Assembly: GCA_020725265.1 (NCBI GenBank)
Contig: DYFK01000025.1
Coordinates: 1-37,077 of the forward strand
Reading direction: 5' to 3'
Source of the DNA: Hydrogenophilus sp.
GTDB taxonomy: Bacteria; Pseudomonadota; Gammaproteobacteria; Burkholderiales; Thiobacillaceae
Length of the DNA stretch: 37,077 nucleotides
Shown here piece after piece: positions 15,676 to 24,059 of the stretch (its first letter is position 1; every line of letters starts with the position of its first letter). The translations under genes and the position numbers were made by a program. The notes beneath the pieces were generated by a model. The model saw only the letters and a program-made list of their open reading frames with translations. It had not been told where the DNA came from and made no database searches.

Positions 15676-16083
15676 ATGCCGGACATCGACCACGCCACCG
15701 GCCTGCCCCGGCCGGAAGACCGCCTGGTGACGCTCACCCACGTCATCTATGGCCTGCACGCGGTGAGCGTGCTCACCGGCATGCTGACGCCGGCGTTCAT
15801 CGTCACCGCCTTCGTTTCCGGCTGGCCGTCGATCATCGCCGTCATCCTCAATTATCTGAAACGCGGCGAGGCGCGCGGCACTTTTCTGGAATCGCATTTT
15901 CGCTGGCAGATCCGTACGTTCTGGTTCGCCCTGATGTGGGTGCTGATCGCCCTGCTGCTGGCACTGACCTTCATCGGCATCCCACTCGCCATCGGCGTCG
16001 GCCTGATCGCCGGGCTGTGGGTGCTGTACCGCATCGCGCGCGGCTGGCTGACCCTCAACGACCGCCGCGCGCTGCCCCTGTAA
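15676..16083 (+). CDS. Small membrane protein (DUF4870-like)
   Basis: A 135-residue protein with three hydrophobic segments (about 15-35, 40-55, 75-120) and a conserved-looking SHFRWQIRTFWFALMW stretch that resembles DUF4870/Tic20-like small membrane proteins. Function is unknown. GGAG stands six bases before the ATG at 15676; an in-frame ATG at 15640 lacks a clear ribosome-binding site. It is transcribed divergently from the helicase-like gene and followed by a small hairpin (CCCGGC/GCCGGG at 16088-16102). Confidence 0.75.
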   Translation: MPDIDHATGLPRPEDRLVTLTHVIYGLHAVSVLTGMLTPAFIVTAFVSGWPSIIAVILNYLKRGEARGTFLESHFRWQIRTFWFALMWVLIALLLALTFIGIPLAIGVGLIAGLWVLYRIARGWLTLNDRRALPL

Positions 16084-16087
16084 CCCG

Positions 16088-16102
16088 CCCGGCACCGCCG
16101 GG
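16088..16102. terminator. Short hairpin between two convergent genes
   Basis: CCCGGC-ACC-GCCGGG forms a 6-bp stem just after the stop at 16083 and immediately before the stop of the opposite-strand gene. No T-run follows. It may aid termination; support is weak. Confidence 0.3.
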
Positions 16103-16900
16103 TCAGCGCCCGGGCGTGGCCGGCGGCATCATCGGCATGCCGAACAGGCGCGGGTCCAGCATCGGCAGGGCGGGGAGTTGTGGCAACCCCTGCGGCACCC
16201 CCAATTGCGGCAATGCCGGCGGCCCGCCAGCCGGCATCATCGCCTGGGGATAGGCGGGCGCGCGCATCATGGTGTTGACGGTCGGCCCATAGGCCTGGGG
16301 ATTGGCCATGCCCCCCATCCAGGCGCCATACCAGGCCGGGTTCGCCGGCGCCGTGGCCATGCCGGCCACGCGCGGGTCCAGCGGCGCGGTCAGCCAGCGC
16401 GCGTAGACATTGGGGTTGGCCGCGTTCATGACCAGCGCCAGCAGTTTCGGGTCCATCGGCGCCATCAGCCAGCGCATCAGCTTGCCGGGATCGGTCATTA
16501 CCGTCTGCACGGCGGCCATGAATTGCGGGTCACCCAGCGCCTGGCCCCAGGCGGCCAGCACCACGGGGTCCATGGCGCGGACGAAATTCGAATACGCGCG
16601 CGGGTCCATCAGACTGCCGGTGGAACGCAGATAGAGATCGGGCTCCATCACCGCCTTGCCGGCTTCCATCAGGAACGCCGGCTCGGTCACCACCGAGAGC
16701 GCGGCGACGAACTTCTTGGGGTCGGCGAGCATCTCGCCATTGCGCGTGAAGTCGGACAGGTAGGCGATCCACTCCTGGGTATTCGCGGGCATGGTCCGCG
16801 CGTTGGTGTTGGCGCCGGCGGGGTTGGCGACGGCATTCGCCGAAACACCGGCGGCGATCAGCGACAGGGCGAGGGCAAGCGTGGTGCGAAAGGCTTTCAT
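16103..16900 (-). CDS. Secreted protein with twelve 12-13-residue D/E/N-P repeats and Pro/Met-rich tail
   Basis: A 265-residue protein with a signal peptide (residues 1-22, cut probably near SANA). Residues 60-212 are twelve tandem repeats, each starting with Asp-, Glu- or Asn-Pro and running 12-13 residues, for example EPDLYLRSTGSLM, DPRAYSNFVRAM, DPQFMAAVQTVMT, NPNVYARWLTAPL and NPAWYGAWMGGMA. Each unit has hydrophobic residues spaced as in a short helix. The tail (213-265) is rich in Pro, Met, Gly and Leu. I do not recognise a named family. Export suggests an envelope or extracellular role. AGGAG precedes the ATG at 16900; an ATG at 16915 would add five residues. It diverges from nfeD, with about 180 nt between them. 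Confidence 0.8.
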   Translation of the reverse strand: MKAFRTTLALALSLIAAGVSANAVANPAGANTNARTMPANTQEWIAYLSDFTRNGEMLADPKKFVAALSVVTEPAFLMEAGKAVMEPDLYLRSTGSLMDPRAYSNFVRAMDPVVLAAWGQALGDPQFMAAVQTVMTDPGKLMRWLMAPMDPKLLALVMNAANPNVYARWLTAPLDPRVAGMATAPANPAWYGAWMGGMANPQAYGPTVNTMMRAPAYPQAMMPAGGPPALPQLGVPQGLPQLPALPMLDPRLFGMPMMPPATPGR

Positions 16901-17035
16901 CCGGTTCTCCTTCATCCGATGTGGGCAATCCGGGCGATTGCTTATGGTGGCCCCGCGCACGGATTGGCGCGCGGGTCGACGAGATTGTGCCGGGATTCCG
17001 CCCGCCCGTGTCGGTGAATCGACGACATCAGCGCC

Positions 17036-17041
17036 TATAGT
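17036..17041 (+). promoter_or_regulatory. Possible nfeD -10 element
   Basis: TATAGT lies 39 bases before the chosen GTG start at 17081. No convincing -35 is seen 17 bases upstream. The surrounding gap (16901-17080) also carries the control region of the divergent repeat-protein gene. Confidence 0.35.
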
Positions 17042-17080
17042 GAAACCAGTCTGGCGCCAATGATCGAGGAGATTTCCGCC

Positions 17081-18454
17081 GTGATCGTCCGTCCATTTGT
17101 CCGCTTCGCCCTGCTTGTCCTGCTGTTGCTGGCCGCGCCTGGCACGCGCGCCGGCGGCGTCCACGTGCTCACCATAGAGGGCGCGATCGGACCGGCCACG
17201 GCCGACTACGTGGTGCGCGGCCTGGAGCGCGCGACCAAGGACGACGCCAGGCTGGTGGTGCTGGAGATGGATACCCCCGGCGGCCTCGATACCGCCATGC
17301 GCGCGATCATCAAGGCCATCCTCGCCTCGCCGGTGCCGGTGGCCGGCTTCGTGCATCCGCAGGGCGCGCGCGCCGCCAGCGCCGGCACCTACATCCTCTA
17401 CGCCAGCCACATCGCGGCGATGGCGCCGGCCACCAATCTCGGCGCGGCGACGCCGGTGGCGATCGGCATCGGCGGCCAGCCCCCTGGCGGGGACAAGCCG
17501 GCCGGCAAGGGCAAGACGGACGACGACCAGGCGGGCAAGGACGCGCCGACCGCCGGCGACGCGCTCACGCGCAAGCAGGTGCACGACGCCACCGCCTACA
17601 TCCGCGGTCTGGCCGAATTGCGCGGCCGCAACGTGGAATGGGCGGAGCGCGCGGTGCGCGAGGCGGTCAGCCTGTCGGCCGAGCAGGCGCTGGAAATGAA
17701 GGTGATCGACCTGATGGCGGACGACGTCGGCGATCTCGTCGACAAGCTCGACGGCCGCGCGGTCAAGACCCTGGAAGGCGCCGTCACCCTCGACCTGCAA
17801 GGCGCCGAGACCGAACGCCACGCGCCGGACTGGCGCAGCCGCCTGCTGGCGGTGATCGGCGACCCGGGCATCGCCTACATCCTGCTGCTGGTCGGGCTGT
17901 ACGGTCTCTATTTCGAATTCGCCAACCCCGGCTTCGTGCTGCCCGGCGTGATCGGCGCCATCAGCCTGCTGCTCGGCCTGTTCGCGCTCAACATGTTGCC
18001 GGTCAACTACGTTGGCCTGGGTCTCATCCTGCTCGGCATCGCCTTCATGGTGGCGGAGGCCTTCGTGCCCAGCTTCGGCGCGCTCGGCCTGGGCGGCCTG
18101 GTGGCGTTCGTCATCGGCTCGGTGATGCTGATCGATACCGACGTACCCGGTTACGGCCTGCCCTGGGGCCTGATCCTGCCGGTGGCGGTCGCCAGTGGCG
18201 CCTTCGTGTTCCTGGTCGCCAGCCTGGCGGTGCGGGCACGCAAGCGGCCGGTGGTGACCGGGCGCGAGGACATGCTCGGCGCCGAGGGCATCGTGCTCGA
18301 CGACTTCGAGCGTGAAGGCTGGGCCACGGTGCGCGGCGAGACTTGGCGGGTGCGCTGCGCGACGCCATTGGCGCGCGGCAGCCGCGTCCGGGTCACGGCC
18401 ATGGACGGTCTGACGCTGCAAGTGCAACCTCCGACCACGGGAGAAACGACATGA
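17081..18454 (+). CDS. NfeD-family ClpP-class membrane serine protease
   Basis: A 457-residue long-form NfeD (NfeD1b). A signal sequence (1-25) is followed by a ClpP-like protease domain with VVLEMDTPGGLDTAM and ARAASAGTYIL, where Ser100 is the expected nucleophile and Lys165 in TRKQVHDATAYIRGLAE the expected base. Then come several transmembrane segments (about 260-390) and a C-terminal OB-fold NfeD domain. Archaeal and bacterial members cleave the C-terminal region of their partner stomatin. GAGGAG stands nine bases before the GTG at 17081; an in-frame ATG at 17060 lacks such a site. A charged insert (residues about 130-160, GGDKPAGKGKTDDDQAGKD) interrupts the protease domain. The stop overlaps the slipin start. 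Confidence 0.9.
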   Translation: MIVRPFVRFALLVLLLLAAPGTRAGGVHVLTIEGAIGPATADYVVRGLERATKDDARLVVLEMDTPGGLDTAMRAIIKAILASPVPVAGFVHPQGARAASAGTYILYASHIAAMAPATNLGAATPVAIGIGGQPPGGDKPAGKGKTDDDQAGKDAPTAGDALTRKQVHDATAYIRGLAELRGRNVEWAERAVREAVSLSAEQALEMKVIDLMADDVGDLVDKLDGRAVKTLEGAVTLDLQGAETERHAPDWRSRLLAVIGDPGIAYILLLVGLYGLYFEFANPGFVLPGVIGAISLLLGLFALNMLPVNYVGLGLILLGIAFMVAEAFVPSFGALGLGGLVAFVIGSVMLIDTDVPGYGLPWGLILPVAVASGAFVFLVASLAVRARKRPVVTGREDMLGAEGIVLDDFEREGWATVRGETWRVRCATPLARGSRVRVTAMDGLTLQVQPPTTGETT

Positions 18455-19239
18455 TGGGCTTCGATCCTTTCGGCGGCTTCGGCCTGCTGCTCCTCGTCGT
18501 GCTGGCGATCGGCGCCAGCCTGCGCATCCTGCGTGAATACGAACGCGCGGTGGTATTCCAGCTCGGCCGCTTCTGGAAGGTCAAGGGGCCCGGCCTGATC
18601 CTCCTGATCCCCGGCATCCAGCAGATGGTGCGCGTCGACCTGCGCACGCTGGTGTTCGACGTGCCCAGTCAGGACGTGATCTCGCGCGACAACGTGTCGG
18701 TCAAGGTCAATGCCGTGGTCTATTTCCGGGTGGTCGACCCGGCCAAGGCGATCCTCAACGTCGAGGATTTCATGAGCGCCACCAGCCAGCTTTCGCAGAC
18801 CACGCTGCGGGCGGTGCTCGGCAAGCACGAGCTGGACGAGATGCTGGCCGAGCGCGAGCGTCTCAACCTCGACATCCAGCAGAGCCTGGACGCGCAGACC
18901 GACGCCTGGGGCATCAAGGTCTCCAACGTCGAGATCAAGCATGTCGACATCGACGAATCCATGGTGCGCGCCATCGCCAAGCAGGCCGAGGCGGAACGCG
19001 AACGGCGCGCCAAGGTGATCCACGCCGAGGGCGAGATGCAGGCCGCGGAGAAACTGCTGGGCGCCGCGCAAACCCTGTCGCAACAGTCGCAGGCCATGCA
19101 GTTGCGCTACCTGCAGACCCTCACCGCCATCGCCGGCGACAGGACCTCCACCATCATCTTTCCGGTACCGGGGGATTTCATGGATCTGATCGGGCGGATC
19201 AAGACCGAGGACAAGGACACGCCCCGGAGCCCAACCTGA
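18451..19239 (+). CDS. Slipin/stomatin-like SPFH protein
   Basis: A 262-residue SPFH-domain protein: one membrane hairpin or helix at residues 10-25, then ILREYERAVVFQLGRFWKVKGPGL, VDLRTLVFDVPSQDVISRDNV and the heptad-rich AIAKQAEAERERRAKVIHAEGEMQAAEKL. These match slipins. It is translationally coupled to nfeD (ATGA overlap), the conserved pairing in which the slipin is both partner and substrate of the protease. The complex is thought to order membrane microdomains. The C-terminus has TIIFPVPGDFMDLI, the usual end motif. Confidence 0.92.
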   Translation: MMGFDPFGGFGLLLLVVLAIGASLRILREYERAVVFQLGRFWKVKGPGLILLIPGIQQMVRVDLRTLVFDVPSQDVISRDNVSVKVNAVVYFRVVDPAKAILNVEDFMSATSQLSQTTLRAVLGKHELDEMLAERERLNLDIQQSLDAQTDAWGIKVSNVEIKHVDIDESMVRAIAKQAEAERERRAKVIHAEGEMQAAEKLLGAAQTLSQQSQAMQLRYLQTLTAIAGDRTSTIIFPVPGDFMDLIGRIKTEDKDTPRSPT

Positions 19240-19260
19240 GCGACGCCCCACCGGCGTAGT

Positions 19261-21141
19261 TCAGACCACCCCCAGCATCGACAAGCACCGGGCCAGATCG
19301 GGATCGCTCCGGCGCGCTGGCGGCGGCGCCATGCCGCGCTCGACCATGGTCGCCAGGCCCGCGATGGTCGGCGCCTGGTAGAACGCGGCCAGCGGCAGGG
19401 ACAGCCGGAAGGCTTCGTCGAGACGGGCGACGACCCGCGCGGCGAGCAGGGAGTGGCCACCCAGACTGAAGAAATCCGCTTCCCGGTCGATCCGTTCCAA
19501 CCGCAACACCTCCCGCCATATCCCGGCGATGCGTGCCTCGACCGCGCCACGCGGTCCGGCGACGGACAAGGGCGACGTCGGCATCGGCGCCGGCTCGTCC
19601 GGGCTGGCAAGGGCCTGTCGGTCGATCTTGCCGCTGGCGGTGAGCGGCAGCGCATCCCGGAAGACGAAACGGGCGGGCAACATGTAGTCGGGCAGGCTGG
19701 CCGCCAGGCGCCGGCGCAAATCGCCGGCATCGGGCTGGTGGCGCCGGCCCGCCACGACATACGCCACCAGGCCGTTCTCCCCGCTTGCGTCCGGCCCGGT
19801 CACCACGGCCGCCGCGTCGACGCCTTCGAGAGCGAGCAACGCGGCCTCGATGGCATCGAGTTCGACCCGATACCCCCGGATCTTGGTCCGGCGGTCGCCC
19901 CGGCCGAGCAGTTCGAGGCCGCCATCCGGCCTGAACCGGCCCAGATCGCCGGAAAGGTAGAGACGGCTCCCGGGGTTTTCCGGGTCGGCGACGAAACGCG
20001 TCCGGGTCAGCTCCGGTCGGCCCGGATAACCGGCCGCGAGGTAGCGGCTCGCCACCCCGATCTCGCCGACCCGACCGCTGTTCGCGGGCAGCGGCGCGCC
20101 ATCCGGATCGAACAGCCGCACCCGCTTGCCGGGCACGGCGTGGCCGACCGGGACTGCACCGGCACCGGCGTCGGCGCCAGGCGTCACCGTCAGCCTGTTC
20201 AGGCAGACCAGGCCGGCTTCGCTCATGGAGTAGCGATGGATGATCTCGACGCGATCGGACAGACGCCGGCGCGCGCGCGCCACGTCCCGGTCGTACAGGA
20301 TGTCGCCGCTGAGCACGACCCGACGCAGCGCCGGCAACGCCGGATCGGTCGTCGGCAATTCCAGGAAATGCCGGAACAGCGCGACCGGCGCGCGCATGCA
20401 GGTGATGGCCTGAGCGCGCAGCCAATCCGGCAGGCCGGCCGTGCCCCGGGCGCGAATGTCATACAGGCACAGACAGGCGCCGCTGAGCAACGCCCAATGG
20501 AGATCGGAAGTGGCCGCCGGAAACACCAGCGGCGTCAGCAGGGTCAGGCGGTCGCCGGGGAATACCGGGCTGAGCAGGCGGTCGACCGCCGCCCGATGCA
20601 GGCAGATGTCGTGGCGCCAGAGCACGCCCTTGGGCTGGCCGGAGGAACCGGAGGTATAGAAGATGCCCAGGTCCATGTCGGCCCGGACGGCAACGTCGGG
20701 ATCGGTTTCGGGCAAGCCACCGGGAATATCCTCGTACACCAGCAGGCGCGTTTCCCGGCCGGCCAGGGCGGCGGCGGCGGCCAGACCGGCCTGATCGCAC
20801 AGGATCAGGCGGGCGCCGCTGTCGGCGAGGATGGCCGCGTTCCGGTCGCGCGGAAAGGTCGGGTCCAGGCACACGTGGCACCCGCCGGCCTTGAGCACGC
20901 CCAGGATGGCCGCGATCACCGGCGCGTGGTGGCCAAACATCAGGGCAACCCGGGCATCCGCGCGCGCCAGGGCATGGGCGACACGGTTGGCGGCCCGGTT
21001 CAGGTCGCGGTAGTGCCAGACCTGACCGCGCGAGCGGATGGCCTCCCGGTCCGGATAGGCGGCGGCGATCGCCTGGAAACGGGCCGACACGGAATCGCCG
21101 GGGGCGATTTCGATTTCCGTCCGCCCGTCGCTGCCTTCCAT
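19261..21141 (-). CDS. NRPS-like adenylation-carrier protein (A-PCP didomain)
   Basis: A 626-residue protein. The adenylation domain shows YTSGSSGQPKGVL, YSMSEAGL, LYLSGDLGRFRPDGG, GDRRTKIRGYRVEL and LTASGKIDRQAL with catalytic Lys505. A carrier domain follows, with DFFSLGGHSLLAARV; Ser564 should take phosphopantetheine. It would adenylate an acid and load it on its own carrier as a thioester. Where alpha-amino-acid-activating domains have Asp (PheA position 235), my alignment places Pro208, so a substrate without an alpha-amino group is likely. No condensation or thioesterase domain is present. It is the last gene of the - strand block, beyond a tandem repeat. The ATG at 21141 fits the domain start; the one at 21183 is an alternative. 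Confidence 0.85.
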   Translation of the reverse strand: MEGSDGRTEIEIAPGDSVSARFQAIAAAYPDREAIRSRGQVWHYRDLNRAANRVAHALARADARVALMFGHHAPVIAAILGVLKAGGCHVCLDPTFPRDRNAAILADSGARLILCDQAGLAAAAALAGRETRLLVYEDIPGGLPETDPDVAVRADMDLGIFYTSGSSGQPKGVLWRHDICLHRAAVDRLLSPVFPGDRLTLLTPLVFPAATSDLHWALLSGACLCLYDIRARGTAGLPDWLRAQAITCMRAPVALFRHFLELPTTDPALPALRRVVLSGDILYDRDVARARRRLSDRVEIIHRYSMSEAGLVCLNRLTVTPGADAGAGAVPVGHAVPGKRVRLFDPDGAPLPANSGRVGEIGVASRYLAAGYPGRPELTRTRFVADPENPGSRLYLSGDLGRFRPDGGLELLGRGDRRTKIRGYRVELDAIEAALLALEGVDAAAVVTGPDASGENGLVAYVVAGRRHQPDAGDLRRRLAASLPDYMLPARFVFRDALPLTASGKIDRQALASPDEPAPMPTSPLSVAGPRGAVEARIAGIWREVLRLERIDREADFFSLGGHSLLAARVVARLDEAFRLSLPLAAFYQAPTIAGLATMVERGMAPPPARRSDPDLARCLSMLGVV

Positions 21142-21186
21142 GTCCGGTCGCGCTGGATGCCCGGACGCGGCGCGTCGGCGCATCGA

Positions 21187-21268
21187 CTCAGTCCCGCTGG
21201 ACCGTCCCGAGGGACTGATCCACCCCCTCGGGGGGCAGCGAACGAAGTGAGCGTGGGGGCTGTTTCAT
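21187..21268. repeat. 82-bp intergenic repeat, unit 1
   Basis: First of two directly repeated 82-bp units. It contains the perfect inverted repeat TCAGTCCC/GGGACTGA, then a C-run/G-run hairpin CCCCCTCGGGGGG and GCGAACGAAGTGAGCGTGGG. It differs from unit 2 at two positions that I can see. Confidence 0.92.
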
Positions 21269-21350
21269 CTCAGTCCCGCTGGGCCGTCCCGAGGGACTGA
21301 TCCGCCCCCTCGGGGGGCAGCGAACGAAGTGAGCGTGGGGGCTGTTTCAT
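21269..21350. repeat. 82-bp intergenic repeat, unit 2
   Basis: Second unit, starting CTCAGTCCCGCTGGGCC, immediately abutting unit 1; CTCAG of a third copy follows at 21351-21355. The two units fill most of the gap between the adenylation gene and the acyltransferase gene. The strong hairpins could attenuate transcription from the upstream genes into the adenylation gene. Confidence 0.92.
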
Positions 21351-21351
21351 C

Positions 21352-22014
21352 TCAGCCGGGTGACAACTGGTTGCTGCCGATCGGCAGGAGATCGGCCGGC
21401 TGGCTCATGTACACCCCCTTCTCCACCGTGTCGCCGAGGATGACGGCGCCGGCGCCGATGACGCAGGCCCGGGCGATGACCACCTTGTTGCGGATGGTGG
21501 CGTTGATGCCGATGTAGCTGTAGGGCTCGACCGTGACATGGCCGGCGATCTTGACGCTGGCGGACAGATAGCAGTGGTCCTTGATCACGCTGTGATGGCC
21601 GATCAGGCTGTCGCCGCCGATGAATACGTCGTCGCCGATGCGCGCGAAAGGCTGGATGCGGGCGTTTTCGTTGATGCGGCAGTTTTCGCCCAGGATGAAG
21701 CCATCCCAGATCGAGGCTTTCGGGCTGACGTAGCTGACCAGGCGATAGCCCATTTCCTTCGCTTCCCGGTACCGCTCCGCGCGCAGGCGGTTCACCTGGA
21801 CGTAGCCCACCGCGATCATCATGCGGTGATCGGCGGGCGGATAGCGCGCGGCGATCTCGTCCCAGGGCACCAGGGGCAGGCCGTGAAAGCTTTCCTCCCG
21901 GATCAGGTCGCGGTCGACGGTGAAGGCGACGATCCGGTAATCGGTGTCCCGGCTGAACTGATAGTGCAGGACTTCCGCCACCGAGCCGTTGCCGTAGAGG
22001 ATCAGTTTTTCCAT
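21352..22014 (-). CDS. NeuD/PglD-type left-handed beta-helix acyltransferase
   Basis: A 220-residue protein. An N-terminal Rossmann-like PglD_N domain (LILYGNGSVAEVLHYQF) is followed by hexapeptide repeats from about residue 90 (ASIWDGFILGENCRINENA, IGDDVFIGGDSLIGHHSVI, CVIGAGAVILGDTVEKG). His in GHHSVI is at the place of the catalytic base of PglD/NeuD. Family members acetylate amino- or hydroxy-sugars using acetyl-CoA. Here the neighbouring carrier protein might supply an acyl group instead, but that is inference. Its start overlaps the end of the fusion gene by 13 nt, so it is coupled to it. Confidence 0.85.
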   Translation of the reverse strand: MEKLILYGNGSVAEVLHYQFSRDTDYRIVAFTVDRDLIREESFHGLPLVPWDEIAARYPPADHRMMIAVGYVQVNRLRAERYREAKEMGYRLVSYVSPKASIWDGFILGENCRINENARIQPFARIGDDVFIGGDSLIGHHSVIKDHCYLSASVKIAGHVTVEPYSYIGINATIRNKVVIARACVIGAGAVILGDTVEKGVYMSQPADLLPIGSNQLSPG

Positions 22015-24059
22015 GGTGCTCCTTCGGGTTGCCGGGCGGGGCGCGCCGGCGCGGCCCGGTAGACGGCCTGGGGCCGACAGTAGAACGACTCGTCCCAGCG
22101 GCCATGCTCCGGCGGCCCCATGCCGGAAGCCTTCCAGCCGCCGAAGGGCGCCTCCGGATGGATGCCGCGACCAGCGTCGTTGATGCGCAGGATACCGGCC
22201 CGGGCATGCCTGGAAAAATGGCGCAGCTGGTCCTCGTCATCACTGTACAGACTGGCCACCAACCCCTGTTCGACGTCGTTGCACAGGGCCACGGCGGCCT
22301 CGAAATCGTCGGCGCGCAGAACGACCACGACCGGGCCGAAGCTTTCCTCGCGGACGATGGCGTCGCCCGCGTCGGCCGGGGCGATCACCGTCGGTTCGAG
22401 CCAGCAGCCCTGGCCCGCGTGGGCGGGAATGCCGCCGCCGCGCAGCAGTTCGCCGCCCCGGCTCAGGGCGGCCTCGACGCGCGCCAGGACCTCATCCCGC
22501 CGTTGCCGGGAGAGCAGCGGCCCCACCCGGGTTTCCGGGTCGGCCGGATGGCCGAGGCGCAGTTCGCCGACCCGGGCCAGGAACAAGGCCAGGAAATCGT
22601 CATACCGGTCCCGGGTCACGATCAGGCGCCGGGGCGCGGTGCAACGCTGGCCGCTGAAGCTGAACGCCGCGCTCGCCAGCTCGGCGGCGGCCCGGGCGGG
22701 ATCGCGGCAGGCGCCGATCACCACGCCGTTGTTGCCGCCCAGTTCCGCCTGCAAGGGTTTGCCGCTCAACGCGCACAGGCCGGCGATGGCGCGGCCGGCG
22801 GCCACCGAGCCGGTGAAGGAAATGGCGGCGACGTCGGCATGGCGGACCACCGCCTGGCCGGTTTCCGCGTCGCCGATCACCACGTTCACGCAGTCCTCCG
22901 GAAAGCCTGCCTCGGCGAGACTGGCGAGCACGTGGTCGACGATGCCCAGGCCGGGCGGCGCCGGTTTCCAGAGCACGGTGTTGCCGTATGCCAGGGCTGG
23001 CGCGATCTTGCCCACCGGGATCGCGAGCGGGTTGTTCCAGGGCGTGATCAGGCCGACCACGCCCAGAGGACGGCGCATCACCTCGACGCCGTCGGCGATC
23101 CGTTCCGGTGCCCGCGCGCCCGCCCGCCCGGCGGCGGCGGCAAGCAGGCCGAGCGCGTAATCGAACTCCGCCTCGGCGTCGGCCACCGGCTTGCCGATCT
23201 CCCGCGTCAGCGCGGCGACCATCGCCGCCCGTCGGCCGGCCAGGGCGTCGGCCCAGGCACGCAACCGGGCCGGCCCCTGATCAGCGGCCTCGTCCGCCCA
23301 ATGCCGCTGCCGTTCCCGGGCCCGGCGCGCGGCGAGATCGACGTCGTCGGCATCGCCGATGGCGACGGTGTAGAGCAGCTCGGCGTGGTCGGCCGGGTTG
23401 TGCTGGCGCCAGACGCGGCCGCTTCCGGAAGCCCGCCAGCCACCGCCCGCGTGCACCGGCTCGCGCGGGCTCGCGCCGGGCGCCGGATCGCCCAGACTCA
23501 GGTTCAGGCGGCGAGCGATTTCCGCCATGGTCAGGAAACGGCAGGCCCGGCCTTCCAGATGGTCACGGCTCAGCGCGGCATGCGCGGGATCGTAGGAAGC
23601 CACGCCATCGGCGGCGACCCAGACCTCGTAGCCGCGCTGGTAGGCATCCAGCACGGTGGCGCGCACGCAGGCATGGGCATGCACGCCGGCGACCACCAGC
23701 ACACGCGCGCGCGGTCCGGCATGCCCGCTCCGGTTCTGGAACGGACTGTAGAAGGTCTTCGCCAGGATCGGCTCATCCGCCCGCGCCTCCAGTTCGGCGG
23801 GCGGCGCGGCGCCGGGCGTGCCCTCGACGCAACGCCAGAGATTGTCGCGGCGCCAGTGCGGCATGCGGTCGTCGACGTCGGCGCGCACCAGGGTGCGCGC
23901 GTGCGCGACCGGCAGGCCGGCGGCGCGAAAGGCCGCCAGCAGGCGGGCGATATTGCCGGTGAGGGTGCCGGCATCCGGAACCAGGCCGGGGTGGGCCAGG
24001 AAATCACGCTGAAGATCGACCAGCAGCAGCGCCGCGCGCGCATCGGCGGCGACATTCAT
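22002..24059 (-). CDS. Isochorismatase-like hydrolase fused to aldehyde dehydrogenase
   Basis: A 685-residue fusion. Residues 1-185 are an isochorismatase-superfamily cysteine hydrolase with the triad Asp15 (LLLVDLQRDF), Lys101 (ILAKTFYSPF) and Cys131 (GVHAHACVRATVLDA). Residues about 200-665 are an NAD(P)-dependent aldehyde dehydrogenase: LITPWNNPLAIP, FTGSVAAGRAI, QAELGGNNG with Glu439, FSGQRCTAPRRL with the nucleophile Cys473, and PFGGWKASGMG. Both halves have all their catalytic residues. The hydrolase type cannot be named: relatives include amidases, nicotinamidases and true isochorismatases. A fusion suggests that the two reactions follow each other. Its start overlaps the stop of the dehydrogenase gene by 4 nt, and its end overlaps the acyltransferase. 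Confidence 0.88.
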   Translation of the reverse strand: MNVAADARAALLLVDLQRDFLAHPGLVPDAGTLTGNIARLLAAFRAAGLPVAHARTLVRADVDDRMPHWRRDNLWRCVEGTPGAAPPAELEARADEPILAKTFYSPFQNRSGHAGPRARVLVVAGVHAHACVRATVLDAYQRGYEVWVAADGVASYDPAHAALSRDHLEGRACRFLTMAEIARRLNLSLGDPAPGASPREPVHAGGGWRASGSGRVWRQHNPADHAELLYTVAIGDADDVDLAARRARERQRHWADEAADQGPARLRAWADALAGRRAAMVAALTREIGKPVADAEAEFDYALGLLAAAAGRAGARAPERIADGVEVMRRPLGVVGLITPWNNPLAIPVGKIAPALAYGNTVLWKPAPPGLGIVDHVLASLAEAGFPEDCVNVVIGDAETGQAVVRHADVAAISFTGSVAAGRAIAGLCALSGKPLQAELGGNNGVVIGACRDPARAAAELASAAFSFSGQRCTAPRRLIVTRDRYDDFLALFLARVGELRLGHPADPETRVGPLLSRQRRDEVLARVEAALSRGGELLRGGGIPAHAGQGCWLEPTVIAPADAGDAIVREESFGPVVVVLRADDFEAAVALCNDVEQGLVASLYSDDEDQLRHFSRHARAGILRINDAGRGIHPEAPFGGWKASGMGPPEHGRWDESFYCRPQAVYRAAPARPARQPEGAPWKN

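Noticed and set aside
19261-21141. A full nonribosomal peptide synthetase
   Set aside because: Only adenylation and carrier domains are present; no condensation, epimerisation or thioesterase domain is seen in the block.
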